Shown here: piece by piece, positions 1 to 8,684 of the stretch
How positions within the stretch are numbered: the stretch's first letter is position 1
Layout: each line of letters starts with the position of its first letter
DNA from: Pedobacter sp. ASV28
Lineage (GTDB): Bacteria; Bacteroidota; Bacteroidia; Sphingobacteriales; Sphingobacteriaceae
Length of the DNA: 64,000 nucleotides
Assembly: GCF_016428855.1 (NCBI RefSeq)
Contig: NZ_JAELTN010000018.1
Location: forward strand, 1-64,000
Direction of reading: 5' to 3'
Position numbers and translations under genes: made by a program
The notes under the pieces: model-generated
Seen by the model: the letters and a program-made list of their open reading frames with translations, nothing else
The model's database searches: none
What the model was told of the DNA's origin: nothing

Positions 1-747
1 AACGGGTAGTAGCTGATGATAACCATCAGGATCGGAAGTGTAAAAAGCAGCCATCAGTTTGTCTATCGTAGTGAGATCTTCCTTAAGATAGGCTTCCTTT
101 AGCTCCTTAAAACTCTTTTTCATTTCTTCCTCTGACCACATTTTAAGGAAAGGGACAAAGTCCTTAGGCTTAAAAATCTTATCTAAGAAAGAATATTGTT
201 CGGCAATGCTCGATAAGCCATGTATTTCCTTGTTTGCAGCCTTATTGATTTTAATAATCTCGCTCTCGAAACTGACAAGCTTACAGGGTATAGCGGTTTG
301 CATAAGTGAGCTCACCACGAGCATAGGCTTAATGCTTTCCAGTTGTTTAAGATTGGTCTTTAATTTGACCTTCAACAATGAATCGATATAATTATAATCT
401 TCTTTACTGATTAAACTTGCCAAGCTTTGATCGCTCTTCATGTGTTTTTGAGCTTCAACGGCAAAATTGGGATCGTCTAGGTTGATTTCTAGATAACTTT
501 GTTCCGTTTGCGCTAGGGCATCTTTAATTTTTTGTGGGATAACATAATCCCCTTCGCACAGCATGTGATTGGTGCCAAAAAGGTAAGATGGTTTTTGTAG
601 GCCATTGCCTTCTATTTTCCACAGTAGGGAATTGTTGGGGTTTGATGTTTGACCATAAACTTGAACACTGATTAAAAATACAATGATAAAGATAAGTGCA
701 AGGTCTACTATTTTTAGTAATACTGTTTTGATAAAGGATTTCATCAT
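1..747 (-). CDS. TraB/GumN family protein, C-terminus cut by window edge
   Basis: The minus-strand frame runs open from an ATG pair at 747/744 to the window edge, giving 249 codons without a stop. The first 31 residues form a signal peptide or membrane anchor (two lysines, a long hydrophobic stretch, then VYGQ). Residues after that read LLWKIEG, then SYLFGTNHML, which is the GxxH motif that opens the TraB/GumN/PrgY fold. This family is related to Tiki-type metalloproteases; bacterial members are mostly of unknown function. The remaining third of the protein lies outside the window. It is probably an exported or periplasmic protein. Family assignment is fairly secure; function is not known. 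Confidence 0.75.
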   Translation of the reverse strand, partial: MMKSFIKTVLLKIVDLALIFIIVFLISVQVYGQTSNPNNSLLWKIEGNGLQKPSYLFGTNHMLCEGDYVIPQKIKDALAQTEQSYLEINLDDPNFAVEAQKHMKSDQSLASLISKEDYNYIDSLLKVKLKTNLKQLESIKPMLVVSSLMQTAIPCKLVSFESEIIKINKAANKEIHGLSSIAEQYSFLDKIFKPKDFVPFLKMWSEEEMKKSFKELKEAYLKEDLTTIDKLMAAFYTSDPDGYHQLLPV

Positions 748-865
748 CTAATGGTTTAATTTATTCCATTAGTATAAGTTGTCTGAAAACGTTACATGCC
801 ATTACGATCTTTTTTTGTTAAAAGCGTTAACTTGTTGTTTTTCAGTTGTAAAAAAAGAATATTTT

Positions 866-1327
866 TTATAAAAATGCAAGGGCCTCTTTAGGTACAAACT
901 GGCTTACATCGCCTTGGTTGCGCAGAATGTCCCTTACAATGGTAGAGCTAATGGCCGAATACTCGGGCCTACTTAGTAAAATAATGGTTTCTACTTCGGG
1001 CATCATACTTTTGTTAATTTGGGCAATGGCACGTTCATATTCGAAATCTGAAGCCGATCGTATGCCCCTGACCATGTAGGTAGCGCCAATTTTCTTGCAA
1101 AAATCAATGGTAAGGCCTTGGTATAATTGTACCTCTACATTGGGATGGGAAACAAAAATGCTCTTTACAATTTCTTCTCTTTTTTCGGCAGATAGAAAGT
1201 TTTGTTTGGAACTGTTTAGCCCTATACCCACTACAATCTTATCAAATAGCGGAAGGGCACGTTTAACGATATCAACATGGGCTATGGTAATAGGATCAAA
1301 AGAACCTGGAAATAAAGCAATCTTCAT
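866..1327 (-). CDS. coaD: Phosphopantetheine adenylyltransferase (CoaD)
   Basis: This enzyme transfers AMP from ATP to 4'-phosphopantetheine, the penultimate step of coenzyme A synthesis, in the cytoplasm. The protein opens with MKIALFPGSFDPIT, the nucleotidyltransferase phosphate-binding motif (PGSFDPxTxGH type), and later carries MVRGIRSASDFEYE and the ISSTIVRD signature near the C-terminus. From the ATG at 1327 it is 153 residues, the normal family length. A longer frame starts upstream at 1360, but a TATCTTTG promoter box lies at 1331-1338, only 3 nt before the ATG at 1327, so the longer start is unlikely. It lies downstream of rsmD on the same strand with its own promoter. Confidence is high. 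Confidence 0.96.
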   Translation of the reverse strand: MKIALFPGSFDPITIAHVDIVKRALPLFDKIVVGIGLNSSKQNFLSAEKREEIVKSIFVSHPNVEVQLYQGLTIDFCKKIGATYMVRGIRSASDFEYERAIAQINKSMMPEVETIILLSRPEYSAISSTIVRDILRNQGDVSQFVPKEALAFL

Positions 1328-1330
1328 GTT

Positions 1331-1361
1331 CAAAGATAGTTGAAAAGGATAAAGGAACAAA
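1331..1361 (-). promoter_or_regulatory. coaD promoter (Bacteroidota -33/-7 type)
   Basis: On the minus strand TTTG (1358-1361) is followed by a 19-nt spacer and then TATCTTTG (1331-1338), matching the known Bacteroidota pattern TTTG-N19-TAnnTTTG. The box ends 3 nt before the coaD ATG, so the transcript would have almost no leader. Confidence 0.7.
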
Positions 1362-1409
1362 GAATAAGGAATAAAGATGAATTGAGAGGAAACTAACGTT
1401 TTGCATAGG

Positions 1410-1437
1410 TCCTTGCTCTTTTATCCTTGCTCTTTTA
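1410..1437. repeat. 14-bp perfect tandem duplication spanning the rsmD stop
   Basis: The 14-base unit TCCTTGCTCTTTTA occurs twice head to tail (1410-1423 and 1424-1437). The copy boundary falls at the stop codon of rsmD, so one copy encodes its last residues (KEQG region) and the other is just downstream. Confidence 0.85.
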
Positions 1438-1975
1438 TCTCTTTAAAGAAACTAAAGGAAGAGTAGCCATATTTTCTTGTTTCCACGTAGCCAGGCTGCT
1501 GATCCAATTTTAGCATGGAAGGGTGTTCCACAACCAAAACTCCATTTTCTTCTAATAGCTTATGTGTAGCAACCAATTGTGGTAGGGCTGGGATGTTGGG
1601 CAGGTCATAGGGCGGATCGGCAAATATAATGTCATATTTGTTGGGCGTTTGTGCCAAGAATTTAAAAGTGTCTGCTTTTAGAATCTCAATGGCATTTAAC
1701 TGGTATTTATCTTTTATGGACTTGACCCATGCAATGCAGCCCGAATGGAGGTCAACAGCAGTAATACTTTTGGCATTCCTGGAGGCAAACTCCAGGCTGA
1801 TATTTCCAGTACCGGTAAATAGATCAAGTATATTGCACCCTTCAAAATCGTAACGATTTAAAAGAATGTTGAATAAGGCTTCTTTGGCCATATCGGTGGT
1901 AGGTCTCACCGGTAGCTTAGCTGGAGCGTTAAACTGTAGGCCTTTTAATTTTCCCCCAACTATCCGCATTGACAA
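1421..1975 (-). CDS. rsmD: 16S rRNA (guanine(966)-N(2))-methyltransferase RsmD
   Basis: The family methylates G966 of 16S rRNA with S-adenosylmethionine. The N-terminus MRIVGGKLKG is typical of RsmD. Motif I, DLFTGTGNISLEFASR (about residues 50-65), binds SAM, and FADPPYDLP carries the (D/N)PPY catalytic motif of N-methyltransferases. Length (184 aa) is normal. The start at 1975 overlaps the end of the upstream DUF3822 gene by 16 bp, suggesting translational coupling; an alternative ATG two codons later (1969) fits the family N-terminus equally well. A 14-bp tandem duplication spans the stop codon. Confidence 0.95.
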   Translation of the reverse strand: MSMRIVGGKLKGLQFNAPAKLPVRPTTDMAKEALFNILLNRYDFEGCNILDLFTGTGNISLEFASRNAKSITAVDLHSGCIAWVKSIKDKYQLNAIEILKADTFKFLAQTPNKYDIIFADPPYDLPNIPALPQLVATHKLLEENGVLVVEHPSMLKLDQQPGYVETRKYGYSSFSFFKEIKEQG

Positions 1976-2784
1976 AGGGATAATAGACTGGTGTAATAAT
2001 GCGCCGGCATATCATCAAGAATAGCTACATCCAGTGGTGATTCGATAATTAGAAAATCAATTTTGGTAAAATACTTTGCCAAGCAGTTCCATTTTTCATC
2101 ATGCTCATGCACAATGCCCATTACTTTTATGGTGGTAGCCACAGGCCCAATGCCCAATTGGTTAATAATGAGCAAGAGATAATAATTAAACTCCTCGATA
2201 TGGTCAAATTGATAGCTTTGCTGAAATATAATTTGTTGACCTTTACCATAGGCCACCTCAAATGATTTTACCGTAAAATCGATAAGCAATGTGTTTTCGG
2301 TATACTGTTGAGCCAAATGGAGCAGGCCTATATTTTGCTGTAGCTTTTCATTTTTCGGCCAATGCTGGTCAATCAGTTCTTCTATAGATTTAGGCAGTGA
2401 AAAGATACTGGTAAAACCAGTATTGTCATCAGGTTGTACATAAATATTTCTAGAATCGACATCATGAAAATATTTGGTATGACTGTCCAACATGGTTTCG
2501 CTGTACAGTTCATTTGGAATAAAGATCAGGTTTTCAGTATGTACGGCAACTTTAATATCGCCATAAGAACGCTTTAGATAGCTATCGTTTTTTAAACGTT
2601 CATAAAGTTTGTTATAGCCATTCTCACATTCTTGTTCATCGTAAACTGCGAGTACCTGTTTTTTTTCATGGTCTACAATGGCATATGAGAAGTTGGCGAT
2701 ACCAATTTTGAGGACCAGGTTCAACTGTTCGCTTACGGCAGGATCAAAATTAGGGTCGATTAATAAAATGCTGTTATTATTCAT
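1960..2784 (-). CDS. DUF3822 family protein
   Basis: This 274-residue cytoplasmic protein has no signal peptide. It begins with the pattern LLIDPNFDPAVSEQLNLVLK, followed by FSYAIVD, which I recognise as the DUF3822 family, a Bacteroidota-restricted group of unknown function. The family is regularly found directly upstream of rsmD, as here, where the two genes overlap by 16 bp, so they are very probably co-transcribed. The alternating beta-strand pattern resembles an actin/ASKHA-like fold, but that is only an impression from the sequence. A TATTTTTG promoter box lies 7 nt before the start. The role is unknown. Confidence 0.75.
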   Translation of the reverse strand: MNNNSILLIDPNFDPAVSEQLNLVLKIGIANFSYAIVDHEKKQVLAVYDEQECENGYNKLYERLKNDSYLKRSYGDIKVAVHTENLIFIPNELYSETMLDSHTKYFHDVDSRNIYVQPDDNTGFTSIFSLPKSIEELIDQHWPKNEKLQQNIGLLHLAQQYTENTLLIDFTVKSFEVAYGKGQQIIFQQSYQFDHIEEFNYYLLLIINQLGIGPVATTIKVMGIVHEHDEKWNCLAKYFTKIDFLIIESPLDVAILDDMPAHYYTSLLSLCQCG

Positions 2785-3229
2785 GTATCAACAAAAATAG
2801 CTTTTTTTTTAAAATGGTTTGTTGGTTTTTGTTGTTTGCTTCCACAGGTTTGGGTGATTGGTTAAAATATTTAAATTGCCTATGTGTAACTATCAGTTAA
2901 CTTTATCCTATTCTTTTAATTGCCTTTTCTTATCATCTTTGATACGAACATTTGTAAGTACTGATATCTGCTAAAGCTACCAAATATATAAGCTTCTGGC
3001 ATAGCCTAATTGCATCAGGTGGCCAAAATGCCCAAGTAAATGCAAAATGAAACTATTGCAAATTTTCATTGCAGTTAATAAACGAAAAATACATTTTTGC
3101 TATCTCTAAAATACGGAAAGATCTAAAAAACGATATTTTCATCCTACAAAAGAAAATTAATGCAGCAAAATCGGGTCTGATACAGTCCTTTTGAATTGGA
3201 AAAGTGCAAATGCTTGTCAATAAATAAAA
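2785..3229. other. Intergenic region, 445 bp, no gene seen
   Basis: The stretch is very AT-rich and every frame is interrupted. It holds the DUF3822 promoter box at its left end and a T-rich run at 2801-2810. No tRNA, terminator hairpin, repeat family or convincing short gene was recognised. It probably contains the promoter of the small membrane protein at 3230, but no clean TAnnTTTG box was found close to that start. Confidence 0.5.
2792..2799 (-). promoter_or_regulatory. -7 box for the DUF3822-rsmD operon
   Basis: TATTTTTG on the minus strand matches TAnnTTTG and ends 7 nt before the ATG at 2784. No clear -33 TTTG was seen at the expected distance. Confidence 0.5.
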
Positions 3230-3664
3230 ATGAAACTATTAAGAAAAATGTTATGTGGTTATCACCTTAGCTTTTTGTGGAGAAGACAAAATTTTAGATC
3301 GATTGAGCGCTTTAATGAATATACCTACCAGATAGGTTTTTTTTGGGCTGGTATTTTATCATCCTTTCATATAATTCTGCCGTTGAGCATTTTATTTTCC
3401 CTCGTTACGGATATGCCAAGCAATTTAACATATATAATATCTGCAATTATAGCATTTCTATTCTCTGTATTGGTATCAAGTCGTTTGAAAACAAAATTTC
3501 CCATCAGTTGGTATGAAAAACACATTGTTGCCCCAACAAATAGGATGACAGCCGTTCTTCGAAGGAAATTTCTGACTTATGTAAACCTATTGTTTCTACT
3601 TAATGTAACACTCCTTGTTGCAGAAATAATTCTTTTTATGATCATCCATAATAAACTTCACTAA
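3230..3664 (+). CDS. Small membrane protein, unknown
   Basis: This 144-residue protein is not recognised. It has a basic N-terminus, then two adjacent hydrophobic stretches (about residues 35-60 and 65-82), a central polar segment with several Arg and Lys (about 83-112), and a third hydrophobic stretch at the C-terminal end (about 114-139). That suggests three or four membrane segments in the inner membrane. It stands alone between an intergenic region and the RecD-like helicase gene on the same strand, 181 bp apart. Its reading frame and hydrophobic pattern argue for a real gene, but there is no functional clue. Confidence 0.55.
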   Translation: MKLLRKMLCGYHLSFLWRRQNFRSIERFNEYTYQIGFFWAGILSSFHIILPLSILFSLVTDMPSNLTYIISAIIAFLFSVLVSSRLKTKFPISWYEKHIVAPTNRMTAVLRRKFLTYVNLLFLLNVTLLVAEIILFMIIHNKLH

Positions 3665-3833
3665 AAAATTATCATAAATGGGACAGGCTAGAACAGTCTG
3701 GTCTGTCTCGTTAAATTTGTAATTATTTTTAAGATGGTTGGTCAGACTTTCAAAGTTGGATTATAACTACTCGATAAGGTACAACTGATTGAAGTTTTTA
3801 TGCTTTATAGTCAGGTGCCTGTCCACTAATAAC

Positions 3834-3841
3834 TATCTTTG
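3834..3841 (+). promoter_or_regulatory. -7 box for the RecD-like helicase gene
   Basis: TATCTTTG matches TAnnTTTG and ends only 4 nt before the ATG at 3846, predicting a leaderless or nearly leaderless transcript. Confidence 0.55.
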
Positions 3842-3845
3842 CTAA

Positions 3846-5294
3846 ATGGATAAAGTTAACCTCATTGCGCAGTCATATCCTTTTACTCCAACATCAGAAC
3901 AATTGCTTTTTTGTAAAGAAGTGGCTATTTTCTTGAGTAAGCCTGGTAACGAAACTTGTTTTGTACTAAAAGGCTATGCAGGTACTGGAAAAACAACTTC
4001 TGTAGCGGCATTGGTAAAAGCCCTGCCTAAATTCGGGTTAAAATCAGTTTTGTTGGCGCCTACAGGTAGGGCAGCAAAGGTGATGGGCAACTATACCCAT
4101 AAAAAAGCATTGACTATCCATAAGAAAATCTACAGAAAGCGAAATGCGATAGCCATGGACCTATCTTTTCAACTTGCTCCAAATCTGGCACAGGATACGG
4201 TTTTCATTATAGATGAGGCTTCAATGATCGCCGATGAATGGAATGCACAAAATGGATCCTCTTTTTTAGGAGACCTAATCGAGTTTGTATTTCAGTTGAG
4301 TAGCGATGGGAAACCAAAGAATTGTTTTTTATTGTTTGTAGGCGATACCGCCCAATTGCCTCCCGTTGGAAGCATAGACAGCCCGGCATTAAATCCCCAA
4401 TACCTGAAAGATCATTTTTATTTGGAGGTCAGGTCGGTAGAGCTAAAGGAAGTGGTAAGGCAGGAAAAGAAATCTGGCATTTTAGCCAATGCCACCATGC
4501 TTCGAAAGCTGATCAATCATGATGACGATCAACCTAAATGGCCAAAGTTCATCACCAAAAATTATAAAGATATCTTTAGCATGACGGGGCTTAAGTTTGT
4601 AGAAGGATTGGAATATGCTTATGGCAAATATGGAGTAGAAAATGCACTGGTGGTCTGTCGATCAAATAAGTCGGCCAATACCTATAATAATCAGATCAGG
4701 GCTAGGTTACTGTATAGAGAGGAAGAACTTAGTGGAGGCGATCAGATCATGGTGGTTCGAAATAACTACTTTTGGCTACCTGAAAATCAGGATGCGGCTT
4801 TCATTGCCAATGGTGATATGGCTAAGATCATTAGGGTGCGTAGGGAAGAAGAACGTTATGGTTTTCGATTTGCAGAAGTACAGTTAGAACTGATCGATTT
4901 TCCAGACCTTGGTTCCATTACCTGCAAAGTGTTACTAGATACCTTACAAATAGAAACTCCAAACCTGTCTCAGGAACAGAATAAAAAGCTTTTTGAAGGG
5001 TTAATGTCAGATTACGAACACATCGTTAATAAGAAAGAAAGATTGTTGGCCATTAAGGAAGACCCTTACTACAATGCATTACAAATTAAATTTGCCTATG
5101 CGGTAACTTGCCATAAAGCTCAAGGTGGCCAATGGGATGCCGTTTTTGTTGACCAGGGCTATTTAACTTCAGAAATGATTGATCTTGATTTTATGCGCTG
5201 GCTATATACTGCGGTGACCAGGGCGAAAAAAGAACTTTTTTTAGTGAATTTTAGCAAAGATCTTTTTGCAGGTAAGATAGCGGAAGAATATTAA
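3846..5294 (+). CDS. RecD-like/UvrD-type superfamily 1 ATP-dependent DNA helicase
   Basis: The 482-residue protein carries a complete SF1 helicase motif set. Walker A is GYAGTGKTT (residues 43-51), followed by motif Ia APTGRAAKVM. Walker B is VFIIDEASMI (119-128), motif III is FVGDTAQLPPVG, motif V lies in VTCHKAQGGQWDAVFV and motif VI is LYTAVTRAKKELFLV. The layout matches small RecD-like helicases (AAA_30 plus UvrD_C_2) common in Bacteroidota. It lacks the long N-terminal extension of RecD2. It probably acts in DNA repair or recombination in the cytoplasm. The stop codon overlaps the convergent kinase gene by 4 bp (TTAA serves both stops). Confidence in the family is high; the exact role is open. 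Confidence 0.9.
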   Translation: MDKVNLIAQSYPFTPTSEQLLFCKEVAIFLSKPGNETCFVLKGYAGTGKTTSVAALVKALPKFGLKSVLLAPTGRAAKVMGNYTHKKALTIHKKIYRKRNAIAMDLSFQLAPNLAQDTVFIIDEASMIADEWNAQNGSSFLGDLIEFVFQLSSDGKPKNCFLLFVGDTAQLPPVGSIDSPALNPQYLKDHFYLEVRSVELKEVVRQEKKSGILANATMLRKLINHDDDQPKWPKFITKNYKDIFSMTGLKFVEGLEYAYGKYGVENALVVCRSNKSANTYNNQIRARLLYREEELSGGDQIMVVRNNYFWLPENQDAAFIANGDMAKIIRVRREEERYGFRFAEVQLELIDFPDLGSITCKVLLDTLQIETPNLSQEQNKKLFEGLMSDYEHIVNKKERLLAIKEDPYYNALQIKFAYAVTCHKAQGGQWDAVFVDQGYLTSEMIDLDFMRWLYTAVTRAKKELFLVNFSKDLFAGKIAEEY

Positions 5295-6601
5295 GCTATG
5301 GCCAAAGGCAATTGTATGGTAAAAGTAGTGCCTTGGTTCTCTTTACTGTCAACCAGCAGTTCGCCATGATGCTGTTCAATAATTTTATGTGAAATATGCA
5401 GCCCCAAACCAATTGATTTTTCGCCCTGTAGGCCTTTTCTGCTAGCCCTTGAAAATTGCTCAAAAATATGCGATTGCAGATCTTGGGGAATGCCAATACC
5501 AAAATCTTCTACTTTTATAATGGCATTATTCTGTTGTTGGCTTATAAAAATGTCAATAGGCTTGTCGGCAGGAGAAAATTTTAAGGCATTGCTGATCAGA
5601 TTGTCAATTACGCGTTCTAACTTGGAGGGGTTGGCCTGTAGGCTAATTTCATCACCTCCTGACTGAAGAATAATCTTACGGTCGGTATTGGCTTCCCATT
5701 TATTGATAATACGGTTAATGTAGGCTTTTAATGGGATGTTTTCAGTTAATATTTCTGTTTGGTCTAATTTTACAGCTTCAATTAAATCATTGATAATGTT
5801 TTTTGCCTGCATAGCAGAATCGGCAATCATCTGTGCTTCGCTATCATGTTCGTTTTCCAATAGCATAATTTGGCTTAGTGCTTCAATGTTGTTAAGAGGC
5901 GCTCTTAAATCATGCGCAACGAAGGAAAGTATTTCACTCTTTTGACTGCTGAGATGCAGAATTTCTCTGTTTTTTTCCTCCAACTCCTTAAGCTTTACAA
6001 AGTGGCTTGATTTGAAATAGTAACTGTATCTAGAGAAACTAAGTAATACGGTACCAAGTATAATAGCAGCCACACAATTGAGTATTTTTTGTTGTATGGG
6101 CAGATCAGGGAAAATCAATCCAGCTAAATAAAGGGACATGGTATAGAAAATGATCAAGAGGAGTGTTTTAAACTCAAGAGCAAAAAACAAGCTTGTTGTA
6201 GCAATGCCAATTAAAAACATAGTGAGCATATTTTTGGCATTATGTAACGACATAATATAGCTTACGCTAAAAGACATGGTCAACATATAGATCACAAAGA
6301 ACAAGACAATGGCTTTTCTCAAGCTTTTAGATACTTTTCTTGATTTTAATGCATATGCACTCGCCAAAAAAAAGGCCAACGAACCAAAAAATTGGATCCA
6401 ATTGGAGAAAGAAAGTTCTTGGTGATACGCCAACAGCGCAACCTCATCGTTGAAAATAAAAGATAGGGTGCGTACAAGGCAACTAATGGTAAAGATAATA
6501 CCACTGATAATCCTAACTTGCCTTAAGTTGGAGTAGCTATAATAATCATCAAATTCAGCAAAGAATTTTGATGGCGTTCTATATGTTAGGAACTTGAACA
6601 A
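5291..6601 (-). CDS. Membrane sensor histidine kinase (HisKA/HATPase), orphan
   Basis: This 436-residue protein has about six hydrophobic membrane segments (residues ~30-195), a short linker, then a HisKA domain with the H-box FVAHDLRAPLNN (phosphoacceptor near His230). The ATPase domain shows the N-box RVIDNLISNALKFSPA, the G1 box VEDFGIGIP and the G2 box GLGLHISHKI. There is no recognisable periplasmic sensor, PAS or HAMP domain. The start codon is TTG at 6601; no ATG lies near, and a TATTTTTG box at 6618-6625 sits 16 nt upstream, which supports it. No response regulator gene adjoins it on the same transcript; the LytTR regulator upstream belongs to another kinase. Its signal and target are unknown. 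Confidence 0.9.
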   Translation of the reverse strand: MFKFLTYRTPSKFFAEFDDYYSYSNLRQVRIISGIIFTISCLVRTLSFIFNDEVALLAYHQELSFSNWIQFFGSLAFFLASAYALKSRKVSKSLRKAIVLFFVIYMLTMSFSVSYIMSLHNAKNMLTMFLIGIATTSLFFALEFKTLLLIIFYTMSLYLAGLIFPDLPIQQKILNCVAAIILGTVLLSFSRYSYYFKSSHFVKLKELEEKNREILHLSSQKSEILSFVAHDLRAPLNNIEALSQIMLLENEHDSEAQMIADSAMQAKNIINDLIEAVKLDQTEILTENIPLKAYINRIINKWEANTDRKIILQSGGDEISLQANPSKLERVIDNLISNALKFSPADKPIDIFISQQQNNAIIKVEDFGIGIPQDLQSHIFEQFSRASRKGLQGEKSIGLGLHISHKIIEQHHGELLVDSKENQGTTFTIQLPLAIA

Positions 6602-6617
6602 ATTAGTTGGTTTGTAA

Positions 6618-6625
6618 CAAAAATA
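6618..6625 (-). promoter_or_regulatory. -7 box for the orphan histidine kinase
   Basis: TATTTTTG on the minus strand, 16 nt before the TTG start at 6601. A stop codon at 6626-6628 closes the frame just upstream, so the TTG is the only plausible start near this promoter. Confidence 0.5.
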
Positions 6626-6711
6626 CTAAAGCTTATTGATATTATAGGAATTTTTAGTTCTACTTTAAGAATAATCATGGCTTAAGTAACAAACTACTGT
6701 TTTTTAAACGC

Positions 6712-7449
6712 TTATATGCCAAATCTAGATCGCAACCCTTCGCTGTTAGAACGACTTGAACTAACCTTAGCCTCATTGTTGAGTATGAAAATCAAGGCAC
6801 CATTGAAACCTTTCCTTATTTCCTTAATACAGTCTGTATTGATGATGTGGCTTCTGTGTACCCTGATGAAATCTTCAGGTAGTTTTTCTTCCAGAATGGC
6901 TAAAGTGTAGTCGGTTAAATGCTTCTTTCCATCGCTGGTGTGCAAGAAAACATATTTGTCTTCTGCTTCAATATGAATGATATCATTTATTTTGATCAGT
7001 AAAATTCTTTCCCCAAGCTTTACGGTAAGAGTCTTGGTGTTTTTTTTGCCCTGTATTTGGTTTAATAAAGTCTCAATAGATAAGGAAGAAGTAGCCAGAT
7101 TGGTCTCTTTTAGCTTTTTAATGGTTTTATCTAACCGATCTAATTCAATGGGCTTGAGCAGGTAATCGATAGAGCCTTCCTCAAAAGCTTTAATGGCATA
7201 TTGATCATAAGCCGTTGTAAAGACCACTTTTGGTTGATGGGTCAGTTGGGCCAATAGCTCGAAGCCATTAAGCAAGGGCATTTCAATATCGAGGAATATG
7301 AGTTCTGGTTGTAGTCGATTGATAAGCTCAAGACCCTGCATACCATTTTCCGCTTCGGCAATAAGCTCTATTTCATCATAAGTGGCTAACAATCTCTTTA
7401 AGCGCTGCCTAGCCAATTGTTCGTCTTCAATAATCATCGATTTCCACAT
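6712..7449 (-). CDS. LytR/AlgR family response regulator (receiver + LytTR)
   Basis: The 245-residue protein has an N-terminal receiver domain with acidic residues at IIEDE, phosphoacceptor Asp54 in IFLDIEMPLLNG, conserved Thr in VFTTAYDQ and Lys in YLLKPI. A linker leads to a C-terminal LytTR DNA-binding domain (about 140-240: LTVKLGERILLIKINDI, then FIRVHRSHIIN). It follows the LytS-type kinase gene after 6 nt, so the two form a cognate two-component system. LytTR regulators bind imperfect direct repeats in target promoters. Target genes cannot be deduced here. Confidence 0.95.
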   Translation of the reverse strand: MWKSMIIEDEQLARQRLKRLLATYDEIELIAEAENGMQGLELINRLQPELIFLDIEMPLLNGFELLAQLTHQPKVVFTTAYDQYAIKAFEEGSIDYLLKPIELDRLDKTIKKLKETNLATSSLSIETLLNQIQGKKNTKTLTVKLGERILLIKINDIIHIEAEDKYVFLHTSDGKKHLTDYTLAILEEKLPEDFIRVHRSHIINTDCIKEIRKGFNGALIFILNNEAKVSSSRSNSEGLRSRFGI

Positions 7450-7455
7450 AAGATA

Positions 7456-8520
7456 TTAATTTGCAGGGATTGAAATTTTAATTTGCTTTTCGGATGTGTT
7501 AATTAATTGGATGTCGTAACCATTACCATATAACAGTTGCAATTTATCAAAAGTACTTTGTAGGCCATAACCGGCTACAAGCTCCTCTGGAAACGGAGCA
7601 CCATTATCATGAATAAGAATTTCTAATTTCTTATCTGTTTTTCTAATCACCACTTTCATTAAACCATTTTCATAAGTGTCTTTTAGTCCATGTTTGAGTG
7701 CGTTTTCTACCAAAGGCTGTAATAGAAAACGAGGGAACAGTAAATGATCCAGTGAGCTGTCTATTTCCATATCAAAGCGTATTCTATTGCCAAACCTTAC
7801 TTTTTCGATGACTAAGTAAGTATTTAAAATCTCAATCTCTTCTTTTAAGGTACAGAAATTCTCTTGTTGGGAGTTGATGCTGTACCTGAACAATTTTGAC
7901 AGCTTTATGGTCATGTCCTCTGCCTTGTCTGGGTCTTCATGTATTAGGCTAACAATGGAATTTAAAGCGTTATATAGAAAATGAGGATTTATTTTTGATT
8001 GTAAGGCTTGCAGTTCAGCCTGTGTTTTAAGTTGTTGTAATTTTAGAAGATCGGTTTCTTTGGCTTTTAAAAGGTTTTCTGCATTACGTTTCTGTAGATG
8101 ATATAATAATACGATCGTACCCACTACCATCACAATTACACTAATAGATTTGTAATCTTGCTTATGATAGAAAATTTGGTATTTAACATCAAATAGTATA
8201 GAAATAATGAAATAGCTGATTTCTATGCCAAGTACCATGCCTATGAGGTTGCAGATATAAAACGAAAGTATAAATTTCCAAAAATTGGTACTGGCTATAT
8301 TGCTGTAATGCTGGAATAGGGCAACTACATTTGATATGCTCAGTGTAATAAACAAACTGAAAAGTATATTACCGAATATACCTCTCCAAGAAATGCCATT
8401 GCTATTCAATACGCCTATAATTGCACTTAAAGCTAGCCCTACTAATAGGCCAATTATGGTATATTTAACGTTACGATAAACCCAATTACCTTCCTTAAAA
8501 GTACATGTATGTTGCTCCAT
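7456..8520 (-). CDS. LytS-type sensor histidine kinase (His_kinase family)
   Basis: The 354-residue membrane kinase has four hydrophobic segments in the first ~140 residues, a coiled stretch (about 143-175), then the His_kinase motif LQSKINPHFLYNALNSI with the phosphoacceptor at about His180. The ATPase part shows LLQPLVENALKHG (N-box), IHDNGAP and a terminal GYGLQSTFDKLQLLYG. This is the LytS/YehU group, which pairs with LytTR regulators; such a regulator gene follows 6 nt downstream. No ligand-binding domain is seen, so sensing probably occurs within the membrane part. Confidence 0.93.
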   Translation of the reverse strand: MEQHTCTFKEGNWVYRNVKYTIIGLLVGLALSAIIGVLNSNGISWRGIFGNILFSLFITLSISNVVALFQHYSNIASTNFWKFILSFYICNLIGMVLGIEISYFIISILFDVKYQIFYHKQDYKSISVIVMVVGTIVLLYHLQKRNAENLLKAKETDLLKLQQLKTQAELQALQSKINPHFLYNALNSIVSLIHEDPDKAEDMTIKLSKLFRYSINSQQENFCTLKEEIEILNTYLVIEKVRFGNRIRFDMEIDSSLDHLLFPRFLLQPLVENALKHGLKDTYENGLMKVVIRKTDKKLEILIHDNGAPFPEELVAGYGLQSTFDKLQLLYGNGYDIQLINTSEKQIKISIPAN

Positions 8521-8651
8521 TTTTCCTAAAATAACAATGCTAAGCTTAAAAACAGCTTTTGATCAAATTTATTTAATATTTATAATGCTCCTGCTGAAAA
8601 ATAGATTAACGGTAGCAGAAGCCTATTGAATGGTTGGATTTTTGTGATGAA

Positions 8652-8676
8652 TATCTTTGATATAACCGTATTTTTG
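8652..8676 (+). promoter_or_regulatory. Two candidate -7 boxes for vsr
   Basis: TATCTTTG (8652-8659) and TATTTTTG (8669-8676) both match TAnnTTTG. The second ends 8 nt before the ATG at 8685. Neither has a well-placed -33 TTTG, so which one is used is not clear. Confidence 0.4.
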
Positions 8677-8684
8677 TAGTGGTC

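Noticed and set aside
1328..1360. 11-codon upstream extension of coaD
   Set aside because: It contains the complete TTTG-N19-TATCTTTG promoter region, and CoaD proteins start at the MKIALFPGSFDP motif.
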